The notes under the pieces: model-generated
Database searches by the model: none
What the model was told of the DNA's origin: nothing
What the model saw: only the letters and a program-made list of their open reading frames with translations
Position numbers and translations under genes: made by a program
NCBI GenBank assembly: GCA_026984165.1
Contig: JALSSQ010000232.1
Coordinates: 1-9,198, forward strand
Length of the DNA: 9,198 nt
Direction: 5' to 3'
From: Sulfurovum sp.
Lineage (GTDB): Bacteria > Campylobacterota > Campylobacteria > Campylobacterales > Sulfurovaceae
Shown here: positions 1 through 7,456 of the stretch, piece after piece
Position numbering within the stretch: position 1 is the stretch's first letter
Layout of the letters: every line of letters begins with the position of its first letter

Positions 1-186
1 ATTTTTGTGTGGAAATTTTGGACTCACTGTAGCTGTATTCCCTCTAGGATTATTTGGCTGGGTATTCGTCGTGTTGCCAACATCTGACTGGTTATGTGTT
101 GTGCTGGAGTCATCAAAGGTCTGTGTTCCACATCCTCCTAAAGAGAGGAGGGAAACTAGAGAAAAAGTACTAAGTATGTGTTTCAT
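1..186 (-). CDS. Small secreted lipoprotein, 5' part only (runs off left edge)
   Basis: An open frame of exactly 62 codons reads from an ATG at 186 down to base 1 without a stop, so the gene is cut by the window edge. The start MKHILSTFSLVSLLSLGGCG is a classic Sec lipoprotein signal: a short basic end, a hydrophobic core, and lipobox LGGC with Cys19 as the lipidated residue. After the Cys comes a Thr/Ser/Asn/Gln-rich, low-complexity stretch (about residues 21-62), typical of a flexible tether from the membrane to a folded domain that is not visible here. A ribosome-binding sequence AGGA lies 8 nt before the ATG. The gene follows the DUF1501 gene by 25 nt on the same strand, so it is probably the next gene in the exported DUF2202-DUF1800-DUF1501 operon. 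No family can be named from this fragment; identity as a lipoprotein is firm, function unknown. Confidence 0.8.
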   Translation of the reverse strand, partial: MKHILSTFSLVSLLSLGGCGTQTFDDSSTTHNQSDVGNTTNTQPNNPRGNTATVSPKFPHKN

Positions 187-228
187 GAGAAATATCCTAT
201 ATTTTTTAGTATTATACCTTCATGAAAC
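180..228 (-). promoter_or_regulatory. Possible start-codon-sequestering hairpin (translational coupling)
   Basis: A perfect 9-bp inverted repeat, GTTTCATGA at 228-220 and TCATGAAAC at 188-180 as read on the minus strand, flanks a 31-nt AT-rich loop. The 5' arm is the tail of the DUF1501 coding sequence. The 3' arm contains the ATG (186-184) of the downstream lipoprotein, and its AGGA sits in the loop. A ribosome finishing DUF1501 would open the stem, which would couple the two genes. The core TCATGA is self-complementary, so part of the match could be chance; a functional role is inference. Confidence 0.35.
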
Positions 229-1723
229 CTAAATTTTGTTTATCACTAGCAAAATTATGTAACTCAGGCAATATATTATGGATATCGGTACCTTTTGTTC
301 CAAACCACTTCAGTAAAGTTGCATAATATTGAGAAAATGATGTACTTGGTATGATTCTTCCTCTGGATGTGATATCATCATCTCCCCCTAGTGTCAAATC
401 TGGAAATTTCCCATAGGCACCACTATTGACTGCCCCACCTATAACAAACTGACTAGCACCCCATCCGTGGTCTGTACCTGTTTTGTTCACTGCAGTCGTT
501 CTTGAAAATTCAGAAAGAGAAAAAAGTGTTACTTTGTCAGACAAGCCAAGAGAGTCTATGGCTGTTTGAAATGCACCTACACCCATACTCATCCCTCTTA
601 AGTTTCTTGCATGAAGTTCTGCTTGGTTGGTGTGTGTATCCCATCCTGTCAGCGTGATGTAAATAACCTGCCTTTTTAAACCTTTATTTTGTCCTATTTT
701 GATGAGTTTTGCCGCTGCTTCAAAATATTGGATATAGTGTGTGTGTACACGTTTATCTACACCCAAATCACTTTGAGATGTTTGATGAAAGAGTGTTTCT
801 CCATAAGCATTCTTGAGTTCCGAAAAAGAACCTGATACGTTTTCCCAGTCGCTAACAGTCGTGTTTACTTCATCTAACGCTGTTTTTCTGTTTTTGTTAA
901 AAAGTTCTTTAAAAAGTGTACGTCTATCAAGTGCTATAAGGGCATCAAGTGTCTTTTTTTCTGAGTCTTTGTTGTATCCTTTAAATGACATTGGTCCTTT
1001 ATATGGAAAATTAAGAGGATTTTCTTTATGACCAAAGAGCATTTGTGCACTACCATAACGAGATAGGTTTGTATTGAGCTTATAGATAGGGTTTTGATTA
1101 ATATTTCCCCATGTATCTGCTAATCCACCTAGCCATCCTGTAGCAAAAGTAGGTTTACCTGCTTGCCCAGATGCCAAATATTTTTGAGCATCCATATGAG
1201 AACTATATGAGACAGGTATCTTTATTTCTCCTGATTTTAATTGTGCTTTTGTGGCTGGATGCGTGATGTTCCCAACATTGTATACTATAGCACCTTTGCC
1301 TTGATTCATAAGGTGAGCTATCTCTGGCATCATAGCATTGGTGGCAATCTTGCTTGAAAAATTACTAACAGAATGCTTATAAAACCCTTTTGTATATGCT
1401 TCCGTCATACTACCTTGTGCATAATATGGGTTTCCACTTCCTTTACTAAGCTTAAGTGCCGCTCTAGTGTCGCCTAGTAATGTAGTTAAATCTTCATTTT
1501 TAACACTTAAGATGTCACCACGAATACCAGCATATTGTTCATATATCTTTGCTTCTGCGGGGATGAACATATTGAGTGAATCATTACCTCCTGCTAGGTT
1601 TACTACTACAAGTGCTTTGTAATCATTTATTTCATCATTTGCTATGAGGCTTGAAGGAAGGCTGTATGCAGCTATGGTTCCTCCAGCTAGTTTTAAAAAA
1701 TCTCTTCGTTTTAATGTATTCAT
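212..1723 (-). CDS. DUF1501 family protein, Tat-exported
   Basis: This is a 503-residue DUF1501 protein of unknown biochemical role. The start at 1723 was chosen over an in-frame ATG at 1786 because it gives [15 protein letters not shown], a textbook twin-arginine (RRDFLK) signal, and because AAGGA lies about 7 nt upstream. The upstream alternative would bury the signal and overlap the preceding gene. Family hallmarks seen: [18 protein letters not shown] at 38-55, TGWDTHTNQ at 359-367, SEFSRT at 404-409, GTDHGWG at 416-422, a GG..NSGAYG segment near 429-438, and the closing [20 protein letters not shown] at 455-474. DUF1501 is distantly related to the alkaline phosphatase/sulfatase group. Asp48, Asp362, His364, Asp418 and His419 could be metal ligands by analogy, which is inference. 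It follows the DUF1800 gene after 10 nt, and such pairs recur across bacteria. Tat export implies folding, perhaps with a metal, before secretion. Confidence 0.93.
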   Translation of the reverse strand: MNTLKRRDFLKLAGGTIAAYSLPSSLIANDEINDYKALVVVNLAGGNDSLNMFIPAEAKIYEQYAGIRGDILSVKNEDLTTLLGDTRAALKLSKGSGNPYYAQGSMTEAYTKGFYKHSVSNFSSKIATNAMMPEIAHLMNQGKGAIVYNVGNITHPATKAQLKSGEIKIPVSYSSHMDAQKYLASGQAGKPTFATGWLGGLADTWGNINQNPIYKLNTNLSRYGSAQMLFGHKENPLNFPYKGPMSFKGYNKDSEKKTLDALIALDRRTLFKELFNKNRKTALDEVNTTVSDWENVSGSFSELKNAYGETLFHQTSQSDLGVDKRVHTHYIQYFEAAAKLIKIGQNKGLKRQVIYITLTGWDTHTNQAELHARNLRGMSMGVGAFQTAIDSLGLSDKVTLFSLSEFSRTTAVNKTGTDHGWGASQFVIGGAVNSGAYGKFPDLTLGGDDDITSRGRIIPSTSFSQYYATLLKWFGTKGTDIHNILPELHNFASDKQNLGFMKV

Positions 1724-1733
1724 TTTTTGTTCC

Positions 1734-3752
1734 TTATTGTACCATGAAGTCATCAGACATGGTGATTTGTTGTATGATAGGTTCAATTATGTTACGACGC
1801 AATGCATCATTTATTTGACGTTCAGTATAAGAACTATATATTTTTAGTGCTTTTGCATAGTTCTCTATGTAAATATCTTTTTTTGCTTTAGGGAGTATTG
1901 TTCCAAGAAGTCTTTTGCTTACTGTATCTACAACCTTTTCTACCATTTTTTTATAGATTTCCATGGCATTCTTGTCTGTAAGTACTGGGACTTTTTTACT
2001 TTCTCCTTGTAGTACTTTTAATGCTTCTTGAAGTATATATGATGTGTCTATAAGAAACCTTTCTCTGAAATGTCTATTGTAGTATACCTCATCAGGAGAT
2101 CCATAGAACGCAATACTTCCTTTATCATACCTTGTTAAAGTATAGTCTATTTTTTCACTATATTTGACTAAATAATTTGTGGTTTGTATCTCTATTTCAG
2201 GAGCTACGAAACTACGTATTCTAAATTCATTACTGTTTGGAGTAAAGGTGTCACTATAAAAATTAAAAACGGTTGGAGAATAAAGTGGTGCTTGGGCAAA
2301 AGATTGATAAAAATCATTGATGCCTACACTATGCCAAAGAAATAGTTTATTAAGCTTGTTTTCAAATATATCATATTTATTAGTTCCATCTGTTTTTGTG
2401 TAAAAATATATATAGGGAGAGGCTTGCACAGTAAAGGCTCGTAAGAAACTGGTGTAGGCAAGGAAGGGCTCTTTTATTTTTGTATCAAGACCTTCTGTGA
2501 TGTTTTTCCATATTTCTTGGTCTAAAAGTATGGCTCTAATGACTGCTTTTAGGTCACCTTTTATACCGTTTCCATTGTCATTAAAAACGTTAGCTACCCT
2601 TGCTACGTATTCTTCTGTTGGATTGGATTTTGTTAATCGTAAAATCAACTTTTTAGAGATAAACGGTGCAATATTGTCATGAGACATTAAGATGTCAATA
2701 GCCCCTTTGATGTCTTGTTCACAACTTTGACCTGAGGGAAGGGTACTTCCTAAAATATGCTTTTCACTTACATCATGATAGTCTTGTTCACATACCATAG
2801 GGTGTATGAGGTCAGAATAATAGCTTAGTCCACCAAACTTATATGAGTTAGGGTAAGTAAGCCCTGTAAATACTTTTGACATTTCAAGTATGTCTTTTTG
2901 TTCGTAGGTTTGTAAAAATTGTGTGCCTTTAGATTTCTGTGTACCATCGTTATTGAGTTTATATAGACCTACAGAAAAGAGTTGCATGAGCTCTCTACCA
3001 TAGTTCTCATCAGGTAAAATAGGCGTCTTTGTACCTTCAGGTGTATATTCTTTTCTGTTACCATTATAGGTTAAAAATGTAGCCATTGCAGGGGTTAAAG
3101 AGACGTCATAAAGTAAATCACCATAATTACCAAAACTATGTTTTAGTAAGAAATCATAATAATATCCTAAAGCATGAAATCTGTATTTAAAAAAGCTATC
3201 AACAGACTCTGATGCGATAACTGTCTGGCTTAATGCATAGGCTACACGTTGTCTAAGTTGTGATGGATCCGTTAAAATATTGTTAAATACAGATGATGTT
3301 ACAAAATATTGCCACTCAATCAGTGCTCCTTTGCTGAGTGTTTTGTCATTGTTTGCAAGGATTTCATCAATAGTAAAACCTTGTAAAAATGCAGGACGAA
3401 ACTCTTTTGCCCAGGACAATGCACTTCTAAGCACGCTCTGTTTTTGAGGAACATAAGGTTGAGACAGTTGTTCTTCTACCCACTTTTCTACCCCTTTTTC
3501 CCTTAGTTCTTTTGCTAATGCAGGGGTAGGACCAAAGGTCGTCATATTTAAAAACTTATATGCCATTTCTTGGGTAAGTTTATCACCTTTGGGTATATAG
3601 TCTTTTTTTTCATAAATAGGATTTGTGTAGTTACTGTCTGCTATGTCTATGGCTAAAGAGTTAGGTGTTTTCTCCTGAGCATTATTGTTGCTTGGACCAC
3701 CACAACCTATGACAAATAGCATCATGCTACTTATGTATATTTTTTTTACCAT
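1734..3752 (-). CDS. DUF1800 family lipoprotein
   Basis: This is a 672-residue DUF1800 protein. The N-terminus [19 protein letters not shown] is a Sec lipoprotein signal with lipobox VIGC and Cys17 as the predicted lipid anchor. A Ser/Asn-rich linker follows (about 18-30). Family landmarks: [11 protein letters not shown] at 67-77 (the usual LLNRATFGPTP-type opening), [11 protein letters not shown] at 166-176, [15 protein letters not shown] at 250-264 (the NxxRELxELxxLG signature), an [10 protein letters not shown] helix at 364-373, and [12 protein letters not shown] at 488-499. The start is fixed by the signal peptide and by AAAGGA 6 nt before the ATG. The start overlaps the end of the DUF2202 gene by 7 nt, and the stop lies 10 nt before DUF1501, so the three are co-translated. 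The function of DUF1800 is not established. The usual partner is DUF1501, as here. No truncation or frameshift was seen. Confidence 0.93.
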   Translation of the reverse strand: MVKKIYISSMMLFVIGCGGPSNNNAQEKTPNSLAIDIADSNYTNPIYEKKDYIPKGDKLTQEMAYKFLNMTTFGPTPALAKELREKGVEKWVEEQLSQPYVPQKQSVLRSALSWAKEFRPAFLQGFTIDEILANNDKTLSKGALIEWQYFVTSSVFNNILTDPSQLRQRVAYALSQTVIASESVDSFFKYRFHALGYYYDFLLKHSFGNYGDLLYDVSLTPAMATFLTYNGNRKEYTPEGTKTPILPDENYGRELMQLFSVGLYKLNNDGTQKSKGTQFLQTYEQKDILEMSKVFTGLTYPNSYKFGGLSYYSDLIHPMVCEQDYHDVSEKHILGSTLPSGQSCEQDIKGAIDILMSHDNIAPFISKKLILRLTKSNPTEEYVARVANVFNDNGNGIKGDLKAVIRAILLDQEIWKNITEGLDTKIKEPFLAYTSFLRAFTVQASPYIYFYTKTDGTNKYDIFENKLNKLFLWHSVGINDFYQSFAQAPLYSPTVFNFYSDTFTPNSNEFRIRSFVAPEIEIQTTNYLVKYSEKIDYTLTRYDKGSIAFYGSPDEVYYNRHFRERFLIDTSYILQEALKVLQGESKKVPVLTDKNAMEIYKKMVEKVVDTVSKRLLGTILPKAKKDIYIENYAKALKIYSSYTERQINDALRRNIIEPIIQQITMSDDFMVQ

Positions 3753-5155
3753 CTTTCATCCTTTACCCATGTTAAAAGGGTTTTATGTGTTCCACCATCG
3801 CCATTGAGGGCAAATTCACCTTCTTTTTTACAATATCTACTAGAGATAGAACATGCACCATCTTGAATGCCTAATTCTTTTAATGCTTTGTCAAATACCC
3901 AATAGTGCAAAATGCTACCATCTCGTAAAAACTCCATGACGTACCGAAAATCAATAGCTTTATCGGCTATTTGTATATAACGGTCTAAATCTTCTACATC
4001 ACCTACCTCTGTAATAGCACCTATTTTAAAGGCATCTGTGAGACTTTTTGTCCCTATGGGTGCCACGTTGTCCCAAAGAGCTTGTAACTTCTTAATAGGA
4101 TAGACACCTGGTTCCATATCTTGAAGTTCTTGTTTACTGTAATTTCCGTCGTAGTCTTCAAGATCTAATATATCGATATCATATTTTTTAATCAGAGCTT
4201 CTACTGCTTCTTCATGTAGTCTTTCTGCATGATGAATGGTGTTTAGTACTCTGTCTGCTAAGATTTTTTCTTTATCGTTTAGCTTGGGGTATAAAGAAGT
4301 ATAGAATGCACCATAGGCATCTCCTGCTAATCTCTCTTCGTTCCACATAAAAGCTAAGGCATATTTTTGTTTAGCTGTAAGCGTGTACTTGGGTAGTTGC
4401 TCAATAATTATTTTTGGATTAGTACTACCGTATTTGTAATAGTTTACTTCTTCTTTTGTGACAGTAGGAATCTTCAGCTTCTCAAGAAGCTCTTTTTCTA
4501 AAGCAGCACTATCTTTTTCACTAGAGACATATAATGCAATACGTGCCAAAATATCATCAGTAAGTGTTTGAAGTTTTTCTAGTGCTATATTTGCAGGTTT
4601 TGTGATGTTGTTTTGTATACAATACTTTACTACTTCGTCACTTATGGCTGCTATTGTTTTGTTTTGTCTTGATATTTCTTTATCTATCTGATTGTCTGTC
4701 AGTGTAAAATTATCTTTAAGCCATACTCTTTTATCGTCTTGACTTGCCAGTGTTGTAACGATAGTCGCAACGCGAGAATGAGATGCTACTAACATCAATG
4801 TATTTTTGACATCTATACCTTCAGCAATATGCCCATTGCTTGCAAAATTAATCACACCAGAAAAAACATATATAGGATGCACAAATTGTTTTTTAAATTT
4901 ATAGATACCACCATTTCTTTCAATGGCGGTTCTTCCAACGCTATCAATGACGATACAGTTTGTCATAAGTGAACCACGTTCTACTATGATTTCATCACTT
5001 TGAACTTTACGTGTAGCATCATCACTTTGTGGCGTATTGTTTTTTTGGACAGGTTTTTCAACCTTGTTACAGCCATTAAAAAGATAGACGATTGCACCTA
5101 ATGAAAGTTGCATGACTCGTCTTCTTTTAAAACATAAAAAATTGTTTTTCATCAT
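3746..5155 (-). CDS. DUF2202 (ferritin-like) lipoprotein with N-terminal beta-type domain
   Basis: This 469-residue protein is the first gene of the operon. Residues about 262-430 match DUF2202, a ferritin-like four-helix family. Landmarks are NEERLAGDAY at 272-281, an ERLH (ExxH) motif at 311-314 inside TIHHAERLHEEAV, KSLTDAFKIGAITEVGDVEDL at 370-390 (here read as its two halves, KSLTDAFKIG and AITEVGDVEDL), and LRDGSILHYWVF at 410-421. Glu273/274, Glu311, His314, Glu383 and His417 are candidate diiron ligands (inference). Residues about 50-140 resemble the Ig/carboxypeptidase-regulatory-like domains of secreted proteins, including a VATIVTTLA stretch; this is a weak resemblance. The N-terminus FKRRRVMQLSLGAIVYLFNGC combines a twin-arginine-like motif with a possible but non-canonical lipobox (FNGC, Cys29). 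The ATG at 5155 has AGGAG 8 nt upstream; the adjacent ATG at 5152 is the alternative. It may act in metal or oxidative-stress handling outside the cytoplasm, but no activity is established. Confidence 0.85.
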   Translation of the reverse strand: MMKNNFLCFKRRRVMQLSLGAIVYLFNGCNKVEKPVQKNNTPQSDDATRKVQSDEIIVERGSLMTNCIVIDSVGRTAIERNGGIYKFKKQFVHPIYVFSGVINFASNGHIAEGIDVKNTLMLVASHSRVATIVTTLASQDDKRVWLKDNFTLTDNQIDKEISRQNKTIAAISDEVVKYCIQNNITKPANIALEKLQTLTDDILARIALYVSSEKDSAALEKELLEKLKIPTVTKEEVNYYKYGSTNPKIIIEQLPKYTLTAKQKYALAFMWNEERLAGDAYGAFYTSLYPKLNDKEKILADRVLNTIHHAERLHEEAVEALIKKYDIDILDLEDYDGNYSKQELQDMEPGVYPIKKLQALWDNVAPIGTKSLTDAFKIGAITEVGDVEDLDRYIQIADKAIDFRYVMEFLRDGSILHYWVFDKALKELGIQDGACSISSRYCKKEGEFALNGDGGTHKTLLTWVKDERW

Positions 5156-5194
5156 ATACTTTTCTCCTCTTATTTGTAGAAATAGAAATAATTA

Positions 5195-5243
5195 ATTTTA
5201 GAATAATATAGTAAAAATGTCAAAAAATGTCAAAAAATGTCAA
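5195..5243 (-). promoter_or_regulatory. Operon promoter with triplicated -35 hexamer
   Basis: Read on the minus strand, TTGACA occurs three times, at 5243-5238, 5233-5228 and 5223-5218, each exactly 10 bp apart within a tandem GACATTTTTT repeat. The nearest hexamer has a 17-bp spacer to TAAAAT (5200-5195). The middle one has a 17-bp spacer to TATATT (5210-5205). Each -10 differs from TATAAT at one base. Predicted transcription starts lie near 5188 and 5198, giving a 30-45-nt leader before the DUF2202 ATG at 5155. The outermost TTGACA has no good -10 at 17 bp. Confidence 0.72.
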
Positions 5244-5309
5244 GAGTAGTAAGATGAGAGAGGGGATAAAGCGTGAAGAGAAGGTCTTAGAGGGAGGAGA
5301 GTTGTAGAC
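5244..5309 (-). terminator. Candidate Rho-dependent termination (rut-like) region after the MFS gene
   Basis: Immediately after the transporter stop codon the minus-strand transcript is strongly C-rich and G-poor: 28 C and 3 G in 66 nt, largely CU runs with little potential for pairing. Such C>G stretches are the known loading sites for Rho. No GC-rich hairpin followed by a U-run was found in this gap, so a Rho-dependent end is the most plausible way to separate the transporter from the downstream operon promoter. This is a compositional inference only. Confidence 0.35.
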
Positions 5310-6641
5310 TTAACTCAACATTCCTCTTACTTCATCTTCATCTATCAAATCTTTATCATACTTCACTACAGCGATACCTTCTGTTTCGTTTACGTAGCTC
5401 TCTACGATGGCATCGTGTTTGGTAAGTGCATGTACTTTTTCTCTATCAAAGATATCCAGTGGGAGATAGACGTTTCCTCTGTTGTTTGGGCTTGGCATGG
5501 TGGCTACCCAGTAAAACCATGCCAATGCGATAAGTGCTACAACGATGGCAAGTGTAGCTCTGTCGTAGTGTTGCATGATATATCCGGCAAAGAGTCCTCC
5601 AAAAAAGATACCCGTATAGGCAAAAGTATTGGCTACACCCAGGGCTGCTCCTTTTTGGTGGACTTTGGCAAATTTGGCTACAAAACTTTGAAGCAGTGGC
5701 TCAAACATGTTAAAGCCTATAAAGAAGAGTACCACACCCAAGATGAAAACCCATGGCGTTGTAGCAAATCCCATAGCGATGAAGCCCAAGAAAATGACAG
5801 CGACTGAAATCATAAATATCTCTTTACCTTTGCCGTATTTCTCACCAAAAATAGCCGCAGGTGCCATGGCGATGAAACCAAATATCATTGCAGGAAAGTA
5901 AACCTTCCAAAGCGCTGATTTTTCCCAGCCAAAACCACCTTCTGCAACAGGGTGTGTCATCACATAAGGGATGATGAAAAATGCCATAGTCATAATACTT
6001 GAATGAAAGAGAAAGGTAATATACATACGTACCAATGCTTTGTCTTTAAAGACATCGGCTATTTTGGCCTCATCTTCTGCATAGCTATGGACAATTTTGG
6101 GAGGTTGTGGGACAGCCGTAAAAAGGATACCAATGGCCATGACTGAAAGTATGGCAGTAAGCCAAAAGAGTTTGTCTATACCCCAGTGTCCACCAATCAA
6201 AGGAGCCACAATCATCGCTGCAGCAAAACTCAACGCAATTGTCCCTCCAAGTATCGCCATGGCATGTGCACGCTCCTCCTCTTTGACAAGGTCTGCTACC
6301 ATCGCAGAGACGACAGAGCCAATGGCTCCTGCACCTTGCAAAAAGCGTCCAAGAAGCAGCAGATAGATAGAGTCTGCCATCGCCGCAATAATAGACCCCG
6401 CAATGAAAATAAGCAAGCCTATCAAGATGGTTATTTTTCTGCCAATTTTATCGCTTAGTACACCAAAAGGGACCTGAAAGAGCGCCTGTGTGAGGGCATA
6501 CCCTCCTACGACAACACCTGCCAAGAAAGGTGTGGCCCCTTTCATATCCAGTGCATAAATGGAAAGTACAGGCAGTACAATAAAGAGTCCGAAAAATCGT
6601 AAAGCCACAATGAGGCTTAAGGGCATAATCTGTTTAATCAT
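5310..6641 (-). CDS. YajR-like MFS transporter (DHA1-type) with C-terminal YAM-like domain
   Basis: This 443-residue inner-membrane transporter of the major facilitator superfamily is likely a proton-driven exporter of unknown substrate. About twelve hydrophobic segments fall between residues 8 and 382, split by a hydrophilic central loop near 178-200. The N-terminal sequence LRFFGLFIVLPVLSIYAL (14-31), the YALTQALFQVPFG segment (48-60), motif A GVLSDKIGRK (60-69) and RFLQGAGAIGS (99-109) closely resemble E. coli YajR as I recall it. After the last membrane segment, residues about 390-443 form a soluble tail with NETEGIAVVKYD (418-429) and IDEDEVRGML. This resembles the ferredoxin-like YAM domain that ends YajR, though shorter at its start. 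The ATG at 6641 has GGAG 8 nt upstream. It is divergent from rdgB and appears to be a single-gene unit. The family call is firm; substrate unknown. Confidence 0.9.
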   Translation of the reverse strand: MIKQIMPLSLIVALRFFGLFIVLPVLSIYALDMKGATPFLAGVVVGGYALTQALFQVPFGVLSDKIGRKITILIGLLIFIAGSIIAAMADSIYLLLLGRFLQGAGAIGSVVSAMVADLVKEEERAHAMAILGGTIALSFAAAMIVAPLIGGHWGIDKLFWLTAILSVMAIGILFTAVPQPPKIVHSYAEDEAKIADVFKDKALVRMYITFLFHSSIMTMAFFIIPYVMTHPVAEGGFGWEKSALWKVYFPAMIFGFIAMAPAAIFGEKYGKGKEIFMISVAVIFLGFIAMGFATTPWVFILGVVLFFIGFNMFEPLLQSFVAKFAKVHQKGAALGVANTFAYTGIFFGGLFAGYIMQHYDRATLAIVVALIALAWFYWVATMPSPNNRGNVYLPLDIFDREKVHALTKHDAIVESYVNETEGIAVVKYDKDLIDEDEVRGMLS

Positions 6642-6712
6642 CTTAACATCTCCAATAAGGTAAAATTTGTGTTAATTATATTCCTATAAAGTAAAACAGA
6701 GGTTAATGAGGC
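6642..6712. promoter_or_regulatory. Divergent promoter region between MFS gene and rdgB
   Basis: This 71-bp AT-rich gap must hold promoters for both genes. On the minus strand a perfect TATAAT lies at 6680-6675, placing a start near 6668 and giving the transporter a leader of roughly 27 nt. No good -35 is present, which is common in Campylobacterota. On the plus strand TATAAA at 6685-6690 is the best -10 candidate for rdgB, but it would give a very short leader of about 15 nt, so that assignment is weak. No inverted-repeat operator was recognised. Confidence 0.45.
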
Positions 6713-7354
6713 ATGAAATTGGTTTTGGCGACAGGCAACAGAGGCAAATTACGTGAATTTAGACAGATGTGTCAAGATGAGGTGGTGCCTTTTTCAGATT
6801 TGCTTGGTACATTTGAGATAGTCGAAGATGGTGATACTTTTGCTGCCAATGCTTTGATAAAAGCACGCACAATTTATGAGAAGTTGGGGGAGGATTATCT
6901 GGTCATTGCTGATGATTCTGGTATTTCACTTCCTGTGCTTGATGGGGCTCCTGGCATCTACTCTGCACGTTATGCAGGGGAAGATGCAAGCGATAAAGAT
7001 AATCTGCATAAGCTCATAGAAGCAGTGAAAGAAAAAGGGCTGAAGTCCACGCCTGCGTATTACACAGCGGCGATTGCTATAGTGGGAGGGGGTCAGGTGA
7101 TTCATGATTCATTGCTGTGCAACAAATCACAAATCACCAGACCCTTAGAGTATGTGGTACATGGCTGGATGCATGGAGAGGTAGTAGATGAACCTAGAGG
7201 CGATAAAGGCTTTGGGTATGACCCTATCTTTATCCCTGATGGGTATGATAAGACACTGGGTGAGTTAGAGGATGATGTGAAAAGTGAGATTTCACATCGC
7301 TCAAAGGCTTTGGCTTTGGCGAAGCCGATAATAAACATGTTACGAAATAAATAA
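6713..7354 (+). CDS. rdgB: RdgB/HAM1 family dITP/XTP pyrophosphatase
   Basis: This cytosolic house-cleaning enzyme hydrolyses non-canonical purine triphosphates (dITP, ITP, XTP) to monophosphate and pyrophosphate, keeping them out of DNA and RNA. The 213-residue product shows the whole family pattern: LATGNRGK at 5-12 (substrate-binding TGNxxK), [14 protein letters not shown] at 38-51, ADDSG at 66-70 (with Asp68 the probable catalytic base), [15 protein letters not shown] at 78-92, GFGYDPIF at 166-173 and SHRSKAL at 194-200. It is about 15 residues longer than E. coli RdgB, with the extra length around 134-150, between the central strand and the loop before GFGYDPIF. The ATG at 6713 gives the family's standard N-terminus; AGAGG lies about 10 nt upstream. 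It is divergent from the transporter and upstream of the ciaB-like gene, 102 nt apart, possibly co-transcribed. Confidence 0.95.
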   Translation: MKLVLATGNRGKLREFRQMCQDEVVPFSDLLGTFEIVEDGDTFAANALIKARTIYEKLGEDYLVIADDSGISLPVLDGAPGIYSARYAGEDASDKDNLHKLIEAVKEKGLKSTPAYYTAAIAIVGGGQVIHDSLLCNKSQITRPLEYVVHGWMHGEVVDEPRGDKGFGYDPIFIPDGYDKTLGELEDDVKSEISHRSKALALAKPIINMLRNK

Positions 7355-7372
7355 GAGAGATACACACATTAA

Positions 7373-7438
7373 GGGCAACCACAAGGGATTGCCCCTACGA
7401 ATCAAATTAAATGTAGGGGTGCCCTTTATGGATACCCC
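7373..7438. repeat. REPIN-like inverted pair of GTAG-headed palindromes
   Basis: Two 26-bp related units lie head to head, separated by 14 AT-rich bases: one on the minus strand (7398-7373) and one on the plus strand (7413-7438). Both begin with GTAGGGG. Each folds into its own bulged hairpin: GGGCAA/TTGCCC plus CC/GG in the first, GGGGT/ACCCC plus CC/GG in the second. The two GTAGGGG/CCCCTAC ends, and the flanking AAGGGCA/TGCCCTT, also pair across the spacer, so the whole element can form one long hairpin. A GTAG tetranucleotide leading an imperfect palindrome is the hallmark of REP elements, and an inverted pair is the REPIN arrangement mobilised by RAYT transposases. No RAYT gene is in the window. 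There is no T-run after the stem, so it is not a standard intrinsic terminator. Confidence 0.7.
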
Positions 7439-7456
7439 AAAAGAGAAGAGAGTATT

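Noticed and set aside
211..216. TATAAT on the minus strand at the DUF1501 stop codon as an internal promoter for the lipoprotein
   Set aside because: There is no acceptable -35 at 16-19 bp, and the 25-nt gap fits simple operon continuation; AT-rich chance match is likely.
5..232. Plus-strand open frame of 75 codons at the left edge
   Set aside because: It is antisense to the lipoprotein gene, whose signal peptide, lipobox and ribosome site are clear; the plus-strand product has no recognisable features.
1724..1786. Upstream ATG at 1786 as the start of the DUF1501 gene
   Set aside because: It would put 21 residues before the Tat signal and overlap the DUF1800 coding end by 53 nt; the ATG at 1723 has its own AAGGA and gives a canonical signal.
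5212..5241. Tandem 10-bp repeats as a CRISPR or plasmid iteron array
   Set aside because: There are only three units with no spacers and no origin or Cas genes nearby; they align precisely with -35 promoter positions.
5415..6458. Several plus-strand open frames of 64-130 codons
   Set aside because: All are antisense to the MFS transporter, lack ribosome sites, and have compositions expected from reading membrane-protein codons backwards.
7102..7365. Minus-strand open frame of 87 codons over the rdgB 3' end
   Set aside because: It is a mirror of the conserved rdgB C-terminal motifs, with no independent support.
7373..7438. Inverted repeat after rdgB as a Rho-independent terminator
   Set aside because: No T-run follows the stem, and the two-unit GTAG architecture fits a REPIN better.
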